Part shown: one piece after another, positions 1-6,846 of the stretch
Layout: every line of letters begins with the position of its first letter
Numbering within the stretch: the first letter of the stretch is position 1
Assembly (NCBI GenBank): GCA_011051825.1
Contig: DRKH01000409.1
Coordinates: 1 to 14,245 of the forward strand
Direction of reading: 5' to 3'
Source: Desulfobulbus sp.
GTDB taxonomy: Bacteria; Desulfobacterota; Desulfobulbia; Desulfobulbales; Desulfobulbaceae
DNA length: 14,245 nt
Program-made: the position numbers and the translations under genes
Notes under the pieces: generated by a model
Databases searched by the model: none
What the model was told of the DNA's origin: nothing
The model's input: the letters and a program-made list of their open reading frames with translations, nothing else

Positions 1-954
1 GAGCAGTTCCTGCTCTGGAGCCGTCACGCCTATCCAGAAAACGGAGTTGTTCTGTGCCAGCGGCTGCAACGTGCCAAGCCATTTCCGGTTGCCGTAACTG
101 AAGTGAATGGTTTCCTGGGCCGGATGTTCAGAGACCTTCCACTGTTCAACCAGAGTTGACAGGAGCTTGGTATAATCAATATCCGTGGTCCTGTCGGTTC
201 CGGGTAAGCCGGGGAGAATAGAGTTGCCGCCCGGGTTGACCAGAAACATGATGCCGGTTGTATTCTCCTTTTTTAAGCGCAGCAGTTTCCGAATCCCGCT
301 AAAAGAAATATCTATGCCAAACACCAGAAAATCATTTTTCTTTCCAGGAGCATCCCAGGAGACGGACGCGGTTATGCCCTTTTCTCCGCTTTCAAAAAAA
401 GTATACAGGGACGTCCAATAGACCTCATCGGTCTGCCGGGAACGATGGAACCAGGGCCGTTTTCGCGGATCATAGCCGATGAGTTTCCGCCGGAGCTCCC
501 GACCCTGCCCGGGGGTACGCCAGGTTGTATACACGGCCGTGTTCCCGTTTGGGCCGGGGACCGTGACCCTGGTCATCCAACCCTCCTTTTTCTGGGTCAG
601 GAAGTATTCCCGGCCGCTGTTGTCTGCCAGCAGCACACCACTGACCAGCTCCTGGTGGTCAATCAGCGGAAAGAGCTTTTTGTTGAGCGAGACGATGTCG
701 ACGGCATCAATGACCCCGTTTTTTCCCCAGTCGCGGACGATGTTGAGTTTGTCTCTGATGTTGTTGAAAAAACCTTGTAACTCGCCCAGTTCCTTCTCGT
801 TGATCTCCTGGAGCAATGTGGAGGCGACATCGGATTTCACCCTGAAATATTGATAGACGTTCAGACTGAAGAGGATGAGGAGAAACCCGGTCAGGGACAG
901 GGCCAGCGACCACAGTACCGTATATTTTTTTGTCATCTGTTTGTCAGGCTGCAT
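1..954 (-). CDS. dCache-type membrane sensor protein, N-terminal part (C-terminus beyond the window)
   Basis: The frame is open for 318 codons from ATG at 954 to the window edge, so the protein is only partial. One hydrophobic helix lies at about residues 12-32, following a short cytoplasmic tail with lysines. The following ~280 residues look like an extracytoplasmic dCache ligand-sensing domain: the hallmark YDPRKRPWF is at residues 161-169, followed by YWTSLY, and later FLVFGIDIS and IMFLVNPGG. By family knowledge such proteins bind small ligands outside the membrane and signal to a cytoplasmic output domain (kinase, GGDEF, cyclase or chemotaxis domain). The output domain is not in this window, so its type is unknown. 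A TAG in frame two codons upstream (958-960) rules out an earlier start. Neither ATG 954 nor ATG 936 has a clear Shine-Dalgarno sequence. It lies 86 bp downstream of the antiporter gene in the same direction. Confidence 0.85.
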   Translation of the reverse strand, partial: MQPDKQMTKKYTVLWSLALSLTGFLLILFSLNVYQYFRVKSDVASTLLQEINEKELGELQGFFNNIRDKLNIVRDWGKNGVIDAVDIVSLNKKLFPLIDHQELVSGVLLADNSGREYFLTQKKEGWMTRVTVPGPNGNTAVYTTWRTPGQGRELRRKLIGYDPRKRPWFHRSRQTDEVYWTSLYTFFESGEKGITASVSWDAPGKKNDFLVFGIDISFSGIRKLLRLKKENTTGIMFLVNPGGNSILPGLPGTDRTTDIDYTKLLSTLVEQWKVSEHPAQETIHFSYGNRKWLGTLQPLAQNNSVFWIGVTAPEQELL

Positions 955-969
955 TTTCTAACTGATTAC

Positions 970-1000
970 GGGGTTGATAACTGATTGTTTTCACAACCCC
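970..1000. repeat. Inverted repeat before the sensor gene, with a direct repeat overlapping it
   Basis: GGGGTTG at 970-976 pairs perfectly with CAACCCC at 994-1000 around a 17-nt loop. TAACTGAT occurs twice, at 959-966 and 978-985. The inverted repeat begins 16 bp upstream of the sensor start codon. There is no T-run after it on the minus strand, so it fits an operator or a leader structure better than an intrinsic terminator. The function is not shown. Confidence 0.35.
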
Positions 1001-1040
1001 TTAATTGTTCTTCTACCTTCTGTCCACTGTTACGGATTTC

Positions 1041-2645
1041 TCACATAGAGTGTACACCGAGAGCTGCAAGCTGTTGTCGGACATACTGGCCATAGGCCTC
1101 GCCGACATTGGCAAAAATCTGATAGACTATATGGGCTCCCGCCTTTTCCAGTTCCAGGGCATCGTCTTCATGGCGGGCTGTTGCAGTAATATAACCGGAA
1201 AATCCGGCCTGCTGCAACTGATCCACCGCCGTCATGTTGGCGGCATGACTGGACATGCACAGTGAAACAAAGGCAATTCGGCCCGGATTTATCTTTTCCC
1301 AGAAATCGATATCCGTGGCATCGCCGAGATATACCTTCATTCCGTCTTTGCAAAGACGGTCAACGGTCTCTCTATTGTTGTCCACTCCTGCAACCTTACC
1401 GGGAAATGTTTTACAGGCCTCGACATAGGCGCCTGACCCGATGCGTCCCATCCCGAAGATAAGGATGTCTGCATTTATCTCCAACGGCGTGTCGGCGGGA
1501 TGCCGACGTGCAGTCTCAAAACGCCTGAGAAAATCCTTGTAGCGGGCGTAGAACGTATAAACCGAGCCGTTCAACGGGGCACCGACAACAAAGGAAAGTG
1601 TGAGCGCCAGTGCAGCGAGCACCAGCCATTGCGGCTCAAGCCAGCCGTTTTTTACCCCGACTGCAGCAACAATCAAACCGAATTCACTGTAATTGGCCAG
1701 GGGAAATCCGGTAAAGAGAGCGGTTCGGGCACGAAAATCAAACCGGCTCATCAACAGAAAAAACAGGCCGCCCTTAAAGGGAATAAACAGGCCGAGTAAC
1801 AGACTGATTATGATTATTTTCATGTCCGGAAGACCGGACAGACCAATACTGAGAAAAAAGGCGACCAGGAAGAGGTTTTTAAATCCCATCAGGGTGTGGC
1901 TCAGCTCTTTGGCTTTTGGATGACTGCCGATGAGAATACCGGCAATAAGCGCCCCGAGATCGGGTTTCAGGCCGACTATTTCAAAGGAAAAAGATCCCAC
2001 AACCATGGCCATGAACAGCCCGAAAAGCGTTAAAAGTTCGCCATGGTCCGTACGCTCAAGCAGGGTAAAAAACAGGGGCCGGAGGAAATACAACAGTGGC
2101 AGGCAGAGTGCCCAGGCAGAGGGAATTTTTCCCGTGGAAACAGTGAGAAAAATAACGGCTATAATATCCTGCATGACGAGTATGCCGATTGCGGTAACAC
2201 CATGCAGGGAACCTGCTTCACCACGTTCCTCAAGTGTTTTGACGGCATAGACGGTGCTTGAAAAAGAGAGGGCAAAACCAAAGAGAACTGCCGTTGACGG
2301 TTCAACGGCAGCCAGCATGGAGGTATAGCTGAGCAGGTAGATAAAGGTTGAAAAAACCACCATGCTCACCAGCATGTGGATGGTCGTGCCCAGCCAGATT
2401 TCCTTCCGAAGCAGACTCTTGATATCAAGCTTGAGGCCGATGGTAAACAGCAACAGGGTAACACCGAGATCGGCAAGTTCCTGCAGGGCTTCACCACCCT
2501 GACGAATACCGAGTCCATTGAGGATAAAGCCGGCGGCAAGAAAACCGATCAGGGGCGGGAGTTTGATCAGGCGGGCGATAAACCCGCAGACAAAGGCAAA
2601 ACTGAGCCAGGCTGCATCAATGAGCCATAGTGGTGTTGTTTCCAT
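1041..2645 (-). CDS. Kef-type monovalent cation:proton antiporter (CPA2 family) with TrkA-N/RCK domain
   Basis: A 534-residue inner-membrane protein. About residues 1-375 form the Na_H_exchanger fold of CPA2 transporters, with many hydrophobic helices and typical stretches such as LPPLIGFLAAGFILNGLG, LADLGVTLLLFTIGL and LKPDLGALIAGILIG. From about residue 390 a Rossmann-type TrkA-N (RCK) domain follows, with the nucleotide-binding glycine motif GMGRIG, an acidic residue after strand 2 (GVDNN) and the GDATD motif. By family knowledge these proteins exchange K+ or Na+ for H+ and are gated by nucleotide at the RCK domain. The length resembles the YbaL/KefB group; no separate TrkA-C domain is evident. 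I prefer ATG 2645 (METTPLW), with AGGA 7 nt upstream. An in-frame ATG at 2690 would add 15 residues but has a GAGGA directly abutting it. The transported ion cannot be told from sequence alone. Confidence 0.9.
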   Translation of the reverse strand: METTPLWLIDAAWLSFAFVCGFIARLIKLPPLIGFLAAGFILNGLGIRQGGEALQELADLGVTLLLFTIGLKLDIKSLLRKEIWLGTTIHMLVSMVVFSTFIYLLSYTSMLAAVEPSTAVLFGFALSFSSTVYAVKTLEERGEAGSLHGVTAIGILVMQDIIAVIFLTVSTGKIPSAWALCLPLLYFLRPLFFTLLERTDHGELLTLFGLFMAMVVGSFSFEIVGLKPDLGALIAGILIGSHPKAKELSHTLMGFKNLFLVAFFLSIGLSGLPDMKIIIISLLLGLFIPFKGGLFFLLMSRFDFRARTALFTGFPLANYSEFGLIVAAVGVKNGWLEPQWLVLAALALTLSFVVGAPLNGSVYTFYARYKDFLRRFETARRHPADTPLEINADILIFGMGRIGSGAYVEACKTFPGKVAGVDNNRETVDRLCKDGMKVYLGDATDIDFWEKINPGRIAFVSLCMSSHAANMTAVDQLQQAGFSGYITATARHEDDALELEKAGAHIVYQIFANVGEAYGQYVRQQLAALGVHSM

Positions 2646-3029
2646 AATGGGTTCCTGGAGCCGACTATTTTTTATTTTGATTACCACCATTCCTCAGCAA
2701 CGAGGGATAACATCGCTACAGCTATAATCTCAAATCGCGTTTAGCAGCGCTTATGCCTGATTTCAGGTCAATTCATTTTTCAAAAAAAGCGATGGTATCC
2801 CTGATTTCATTCAAGCTGAGCTTTAGTGGTAATCAGGTTTTTTATTGTAACCGTTCACCGCGATGTCATGCCCTTGGCATTACATCCAAATTGTAACCGT
2901 TTATTACCAGTGCTCCATATTCGTTCAGGTAAGCGAAGCGAAGCAGAAACTCCGAGCAGACCGACGAGTCTATAGCCCACTATGTGAGGGGGGCTGATCG
3001 AACGAAGATGGGGTGCTGGTGAACGTTTA
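2646..3029. other. Gene-free stretch with dense palindromes
   Basis: No convincing gene lies between the antiporter and the solute-binding protein gene. The left part is AT-rich and holds a 12-bp palindrome CCTGATTTCAGG (2756-2767). It also holds a nested hairpin: CCTGATT 2800-2806 with AATCAGG 2831-2837, enclosing AAGCT/AGCTT at 2813-2823, and followed on the plus strand by a T-run from 2838. That would be a plus-strand terminator, but no plus-strand gene reads into it. A7 at 2782-2788 gives a T-run on the minus strand, 11 nt beyond the same hairpin, so it may weakly end the leftward transcript. The right part is the repeat element described separately. Confidence 0.5.
2844..2901. repeat. 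Hairpin flanked by 12-bp direct repeats
   Basis: ATTGTAACCGTT occurs exactly at 2844-2855 and again at 2890-2901. Between them is a compact hairpin: GATGT 2862-2866 and ATGCC 2868-2872 pair with GGCAT 2876-2880 and ACATC 2882-2886, with one internal mismatch and a 3-nt loop. A palindrome framed by direct repeats of this size suggests a REP-like or miniature mobile unit. The second direct repeat is also the left end of the larger palindrome next to it. Confidence 0.6.
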
Positions 3030-3030
3030 C
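2893..3030. repeat. Long imperfect inverted-repeat element abutting the solute-binding protein stop codon
   Basis: The left arm (2893-2927) and right arm (3000-3030) are complementary over about 31 bp with one 3-bp bulge (TTA at 2902-2905) and a few mismatches, several of which would be G-U pairs in RNA. The arm tips are GTAACCGTT at the left and GGTGAACGTTTAC at the right. GTAACCGTTCACC at 2847-2859 matches the reverse complement of the right tip at 12 of 13 positions. The loop holds a period-5 run AAGCGAAGCGAAGCA (2931-2945) and an AGCCC/GGGCT hairpin (2974-2994). This looks like a dispersed intergenic palindromic element or MITE remnant; copies elsewhere in the genome were not testable. 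The right tip touches the TAG stop codon at 3030-3032. Confidence 0.6.
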
Positions 3031-3830
3031 TATTTATTAAAAAGTCTTTCGTAAAACGGGATCCAGCGGATGATCATCTCGCGCAGCCTGCCGGTGGATT
3101 TTATCTCCTGTAGATAGGCATTGGCCTGCTCAAGGAGCCGGGGATCGTCTCTACGGATCCCCCAGGCGATGAACTCTTTGGTCATGGGTATGGTGACGGG
3201 GGTCAGCCCCTGATCAGCGTACCTGGCACCGAGATAGAAATTCATCGGCAGATCGTAGACAAAGGCATCAATCTTCTTGTCGAGCAGGCCCTGGACAGCT
3301 TCAGCGGCATTATTGTAGCGGATAACAGTGCCTTTGGACTTGTTCCTGGTAATCAGAAAATCTCCGGTTGTCGCCTTGACCGTTCCTACCCGCACCACAG
3401 GGTTGAGTAGATCGGTAAATCCGTTGCTGAAGCGGTTATATTCGGCAAGTCGTACCAGGGAAACCTGACCGGTAACCATGTAAGGATCGGCAAAGGCTAT
3501 CAGGTAGTTGCGGGCGCTGGTCACCGTCATCGCCGACATGATAATATCGGTCCTGCCAGCAAGCAGGGCCGGAATCTGATCTTCCCATTTGAGTTCGACA
3601 AAACGAAGTTTACGCCCGGTGTAGGCCGCCAGTCCGTGGGCAAATTCGGCTTCAAGGCCGGTAATTTTCCCGTTTTCCATGTAGGCCATGGGCGGCGCGT
3701 TGGTGGTGATCCCGACCTTGAGGAGCTGTTGCCCGGGCTGATCAGCTTTTACCGCAGGTTGACGGGCGGCAACGCAGCCGCTGCAGATGACACCGGCCAG
3801 CAATAAAAAACAACGAAGGGTTCGTAACAT
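3030..3830 (-). CDS. Family-3 extracellular solute-binding lipoprotein (likely amino acid), orphan
   Basis: A 266-residue periplasmic-binding-protein type 2 fold (SBP_bac_3). A short lipoprotein signal (MLRTLRCFLLLAGVICSGC) puts the modified cysteine at residue 19; the -3 residue is itself Cys, which is unusual for a lipobox. VGITTNAPPMAY and GLEAEF begin the ligand domain. Arg107 in TSARNYLIAFADPY sits where family members bind the substrate carboxylate, and DAFVYDLPMNFYL has the acidic residue usual for binding the amino group, so an amino-acid-like ligand is likely. I chose ATG 3830 because it has AGGA 6 nt upstream and starts the signal peptide directly; an in-frame ATG at 3908 would add 26 residues before the signal and has no ribosome site. 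No ABC permease or ATPase of its class is adjacent. It is 109 bp downstream of the DUF3124 gene, so it may be a separate transcription unit. A sensory or scavenging role is possible. Confidence 0.85.
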   Translation of the reverse strand: MLRTLRCFLLLAGVICSGCVAARQPAVKADQPGQQLLKVGITTNAPPMAYMENGKITGLEAEFAHGLAAYTGRKLRFVELKWEDQIPALLAGRTDIIMSAMTVTSARNYLIAFADPYMVTGQVSLVRLAEYNRFSNGFTDLLNPVVRVGTVKATTGDFLITRNKSKGTVIRYNNAAEAVQGLLDKKIDAFVYDLPMNFYLGARYADQGLTPVTIPMTKEFIAWGIRRDDPRLLEQANAYLQEIKSTGRLREMIIRWIPFYERLFNK

Positions 3831-3913
3831 GGCGTTTCCTGTTGGTCTGAAGAACATGGGGCGTACTTTTTCGTCTGTTGCAGGAGTCATTTTTTTCATG
3901 TGCGGCATCTCAA

Positions 3914-3936
3914 CGTTGTGGTAACACCGTTGTGGT
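3914..3936. repeat. Short direct repeat in the gap before the solute-binding protein gene
   Basis: CGTTGTGGT occurs at 3914-3922 and 3928-3936, a 14-bp period, in the 109-bp gap between DUF3124 and the solute-binding protein. Same-face spacing of this kind can mark regulator half-sites, but two short copies can also arise by chance. Confidence 0.25.
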
Positions 3937-3939
3937 GAC

Positions 3940-4452
3940 TCATGGAGTGGATTCCCCGGAGATGACCCTGCCGCGGGAGAGAAAAGAAATTCCCTGCTGC
4001 ATTTTGGTGCCGATCATAACCGACTCGATGATCGGTTCAACCACCGGCTTCGATGCCGTCCAGATAACAATGAATTTAGCCCCGGACCCACCCTTGCTTT
4101 CCGATTCCTGGACAATAAAGCGGGTGGAGGCAAGGGGGGCAATGGGGACAGGTTTGTTCAGATACTTTTTGAGGAGTATGCCCTCTGAATCATAGTAGTC
4201 GACACGCTGCAGGATCAGGCCGTTTTCCGGATCAGTATTGCGAACGGAAAGGGTAGCCGTCAGGTTAAACGGTTTATCCCTATACCGTTCATCCGCATAA
4301 ATGTGCGAGTACAGGGGGACGTAGACGGTCTGCGTCAGCCAGCGCGTTACTCCTTTGGCCTGGCCCGCTATGGGGGCAAGGAAAAGCAAAAAAAGGATAG
4401 AGGCCAATAACGATGGTGCAAAAAGAGTACGGTTGAACACGGGTTGGCTCAT
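3940..4452 (-). CDS. DUF3124 family exported protein
   Basis: A 170-residue protein with an N-terminal signal peptide (hydrophobic residues about 10-31, likely cleavage after an AGQA-type site). The mature part matches my memory of DUF3124: TVYVPLYSHIY, FNLTATLSVRNTDP, VDYYDSEG, a GGSGAKFIVIW stretch and a C-terminal VMIGTKMQQGISFLSRGR. The biochemical function of this family is not established, to my knowledge. The start has a strong GGAGG 5 nt upstream, and its ATG overlaps the stop of the PqiC-like gene as ATGA (4449-4452), so the two are translationally coupled. This places it at the end of an MCE lipid-transport operon. I infer a periplasmic role linked to that transporter or to the cell envelope. 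Confidence 0.85.
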   Translation of the reverse strand: MSQPVFNRTLFAPSLLASILFLLFLAPIAGQAKGVTRWLTQTVYVPLYSHIYADERYRDKPFNLTATLSVRNTDPENGLILQRVDYYDSEGILLKKYLNKPVPIAPLASTRFIVQESESKGGSGAKFIVIWTASKPVVEPIIESVMIGTKMQQGISFLSRGRVISGESTP

Positions 4453-5066
4453 GGGGTCCTCCGGATTTGCTGCAGAGAAAGGTCGATCTTCCTGCTTAAC
4501 TGAAAAATTGCCGTTGATGCGGCCTTGACATAGCTCCTGTATCCCTGCCGGTCCACAGCCACGGTGGTGGAAAATTCCCGGCGCAGGATGGTTTTCTTTT
4601 GTTTATTGTCGGAGATTGTCCAGATGGCACTGCAGGTAAAACTGTTGCCGAGCTCACCGTCAAAACGGAGAAATTCCAGCTCAAGTAAAAGTACAGGCTT
4701 TGCAAAGCGCGGGCCGGGGTAGATCTGGACGTCTTTGATACCGCCCAGTCGGCGGATATTTTCAGCCAGGGTTATCGCCAGCTGGTTCTGCAGGGTCCCT
4801 GCCCAGAGATGGGTTGCGGAAGTATTGATGGAATTTGATGAAGAACGGGTCACTATGCCTGAATCGGTACTCCAGGACGGTACAAGGACCGGCATGAGCA
4901 TAAGTGATTGCGCTTGGGCGCTCCGGGAGGATTCATCCTGCTGAACCATGGGGGAAAGCGTGTACTCATACAGTGGCGCCACCGAACCGATACATCCGCT
5001 GAGTAGAAAAAAACCGCAACCCAAAAGTATCACGGTGTGTAACAACAACGAAGTGAATCCTTTCAT
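4449..5066 (-). CDS. PqiC-like ABC-type transport auxiliary lipoprotein
   Basis: A 205-residue lipoprotein with lipobox LLSGC (Cys25) after a hydrophobic signal. The body has the ABC_trans_aux/PqiC pattern: YEYTLSP near the mature N-terminus, LMLMPVLVPSW, a central SATHLWAGTLQNQLAITLAENIRRL helix region, and VLLLELEFLRFDG followed by strands. By family knowledge PqiC-type lipoproteins work with MCE proteins to bridge the periplasm toward the outer membrane. It overlaps the MCE gene upstream by ATGA (5063-5066) and the DUF3124 gene downstream by ATGA. Its start has AAAGGA 6 nt upstream. The gene position and fold agree, so I am confident of the family, less so of strict orthology to E. coli PqiC. 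Confidence 0.87.
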   Translation of the reverse strand: MKGFTSLLLHTVILLGCGFFLLSGCIGSVAPLYEYTLSPMVQQDESSRSAQAQSLMLMPVLVPSWSTDSGIVTRSSSNSINTSATHLWAGTLQNQLAITLAENIRRLGGIKDVQIYPGPRFAKPVLLLELEFLRFDGELGNSFTCSAIWTISDNKQKKTILRREFSTTVAVDRQGYRSYVKAASTAIFQLSRKIDLSLQQIRRTP

Positions 5067-6070
5067 TTGTGTTCCTTTCTCCCGGTGAGCAGAGCGTCCG
5101 GGTGCCGTTCCAGGTATTCGCTCAGCCGACTGACCGACTGGGCTGTTTTGGAAATCTCCAGGAGTGTGCTGTCGATCCGGTATCGTAAAGATGAGTTTTC
5201 ATCGGTCATCGTGTTGAGATTTTCAACCAGGGGCTGAAGTCGGTCCAGGACCGCGGTCAGCTTGACAAAGCTGGATTCGATCTCCGTCATCAGGCGTGGA
5301 AGGTCGGTATCCGTCTGCTCAACAAGTGCCTGGGTCGATTTGACCAAAACAGAAATATCGGCCAGGGCCTTTTTAAATCCGGTCGCAAGTTCGGGCACCT
5401 CCTGATTGAGCGAAAGAAACAGGTCGTCGGCATGCCGGAGCGAATTGTTTAACAGGGGAATGGCCCGTTTGAGCTCTTTGGATTCAAGCATGGCATTGAT
5501 ATTATCAAGCGTGGAAATGATTTTTGTGACGATTTCCTTTAAGGGAAGCTCTTCCAGGGTCTGGCTGAGTTGGTCAAAACCTGAGGCCAGGGTCGGGATT
5601 TCAATGTACTCTTTTTCCAGCCCGGTGACCCGGACGGGAGTATCCGGGGCAAAAAAGAATTCAATAAAAAGTTTACCGGTCAGAATGGACCGCATTTTTA
5701 ATTTTGCCCGCAACCCCCGGCGTATCATGTCGCGAAAAAAGGCATCAGGGGTAGCAAAACCGGCCTCTTCATAGTGGGTCTTTCCCTGGACAACCTGTTC
5801 GGCAATATCAACATAGACAGGTATGGTGAACCGGTTCTCGGCATGATCATAGGTGATGGCTATGTTACCGACTTTTCCAATGGTCACTCCCCGGTAGGCA
5901 ACCGGAGCCCCGATATCCAGTCCGTGCAGGGATCCCTGAAAGTAGAGGACACAGCGATAGGATTTTTTATTGAACGAAAGGTTGCCGAGCGTGAGCAGGG
6001 TGAAGATGAGAATGGCAATGGCACCAATGACAAAGCTGCCGATCAATGTGGGGTTTGCTCGTTTACTCAT
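5063..6070 (-). CDS. MCE/MlaD-family periplasmic lipid-binding protein (PqiB-like)
   Basis: A 335-residue protein with one N-terminal membrane anchor (about residues 10-29) and a single MCE domain around residues 38-150, including the hallmark GAPVAYRGVTIGKV. The DMIRRGLRAKLKMRSILTGKLFIEF stretch resembles PqiB-type MCE proteins. The C-terminal half is almost wholly helical and hydrophilic, consistent with coiled-coil needle-forming segments, and ends in YLERHPDALLTGRK, a common MCE C-terminus. MCE proteins bind lipid between the inner-membrane ABC transporter and the outer membrane. The ATG lies 3 nt after the MlaF-like stop; no clear Shine-Dalgarno is visible, so translation is probably coupled. 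Single-MCE length with a long helical tail fits a tunnel or syringe-type assembly rather than the short E. coli MlaD. Confidence 0.92.
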   Translation of the reverse strand: MSKRANPTLIGSFVIGAIAILIFTLLTLGNLSFNKKSYRCVLYFQGSLHGLDIGAPVAYRGVTIGKVGNIAITYDHAENRFTIPVYVDIAEQVVQGKTHYEEAGFATPDAFFRDMIRRGLRAKLKMRSILTGKLFIEFFFAPDTPVRVTGLEKEYIEIPTLASGFDQLSQTLEELPLKEIVTKIISTLDNINAMLESKELKRAIPLLNNSLRHADDLFLSLNQEVPELATGFKKALADISVLVKSTQALVEQTDTDLPRLMTEIESSFVKLTAVLDRLQPLVENLNTMTDENSSLRYRIDSTLLEISKTAQSVSRLSEYLERHPDALLTGRKEHK

Positions 6071-6073
6071 AGG

Positions 6074-6838
6074 TCAGCGGGGGCGTTTGCCCGTGCCTCT
6101 GGTCAAAAAATCTATAACCACGGGATTCTCTGTTTCCTGAGCCATTGTTTTCGGATTTCCGACCGCGAGCATGGTCTTGGCCTCACGGTCGAGAAAAACG
6201 CTGTTGGTACCGATGGAGTAGATGGAATCCAGCTCATGGGTCACCATTATAACCGTTGCACCGAGACTGTCACGCAGTTCGAGGATAAGTTCATCGAGAT
6301 GGCGGGATGTGACCGGGTCAAGTCCGGCTGACGGTTCATCAAAAAACAGCAGCTCCGGGTCAAGGGCTATTGCCCGGGCAAGGGCGGCCCGTTTCCGCAT
6401 TCCTCCGGAGAGCTCGGACGGGTAATATTCGGAAAACCCGTTCAGGCCGACCAGAGAGAGTTTAAATTCTACCAGTTCCCGTACAACCGGTGGATGAAGG
6501 ACGGTATATCGCTGCAGCGGCAGGGCAACATTTTCGGCCAGCGTCATGGAACTCCACAGGGCACCGCTTTGATAGAGTATGCCGGATCGCTGCAAGATCT
6601 TTTCTCGTTCAGCGGCGTCAGCCTGCCAGAAATCAAAATCGGCATACATGATTTTGCCCTTTTGCGGCGGCTTCAGGCCGATCAAATGTCTGAGCAGGGT
6701 CGATTTTCCACAGCCCGATCCCCCCATAATGATAAAGATATCTCCCCGTTCAACGGTAAAACTGATATTCTGCTGGAGGATAAAATCATCGTAGGCCATG
6801 GTCAGGTCGATCACCGAAAGTGGCTGAATAGCTCTCAT
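6074..6838 (-). CDS. MlaF-like ABC transporter ATPase
   Basis: An ATPase of about 254 residues with Walker A GGSGCGKST near residue 40, a Q-loop in ILYQSGALWSSMTLAENV, signature SELSGGM, Walker B ELLFFDEP with catalytic Glu, D-loop SAGLDP and switch His in VTHELDSI. ALWSSMTLAENVALPL is typical of MlaF/Ttg2A-type ATPases that power MCE lipid transport. It sits between the MlaE-type permease and the MCE gene. Start choice: consecutive GTG-ATG-ATG codons lie at 6844, 6841 and 6838. I prefer ATG 6838, 7 nt after the AGG of a GTAGG that overlaps the permease stop codon; ATG 6841 is nearly as good. Confidence 0.92.
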   Translation of the reverse strand: MRAIQPLSVIDLTMAYDDFILQQNISFTVERGDIFIIMGGSGCGKSTLLRHLIGLKPPQKGKIMYADFDFWQADAAEREKILQRSGILYQSGALWSSMTLAENVALPLQRYTVLHPPVVRELVEFKLSLVGLNGFSEYYPSELSGGMRKRAALARAIALDPELLFFDEPSAGLDPVTSRHLDELILELRDSLGATVIMVTHELDSIYSIGTNSVFLDREAKTMLAVGNPKTMAQETENPVVIDFLTRGTGKRPR

Positions 6839-6846
6839 CATCACAC

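Noticed and set aside
2931..2945. Short tandem AAGCG run as a CRISPR or VNTR
   Set aside because: Only about three 5-bp units with no spacers; it is part of the palindromic element's loop.
5774..6331. Plus-strand open frame of 185 codons opposite the MCE and MlaF-like genes
   Set aside because: Overlaps two well-supported genes, has no ribosome site, and shows no domain.
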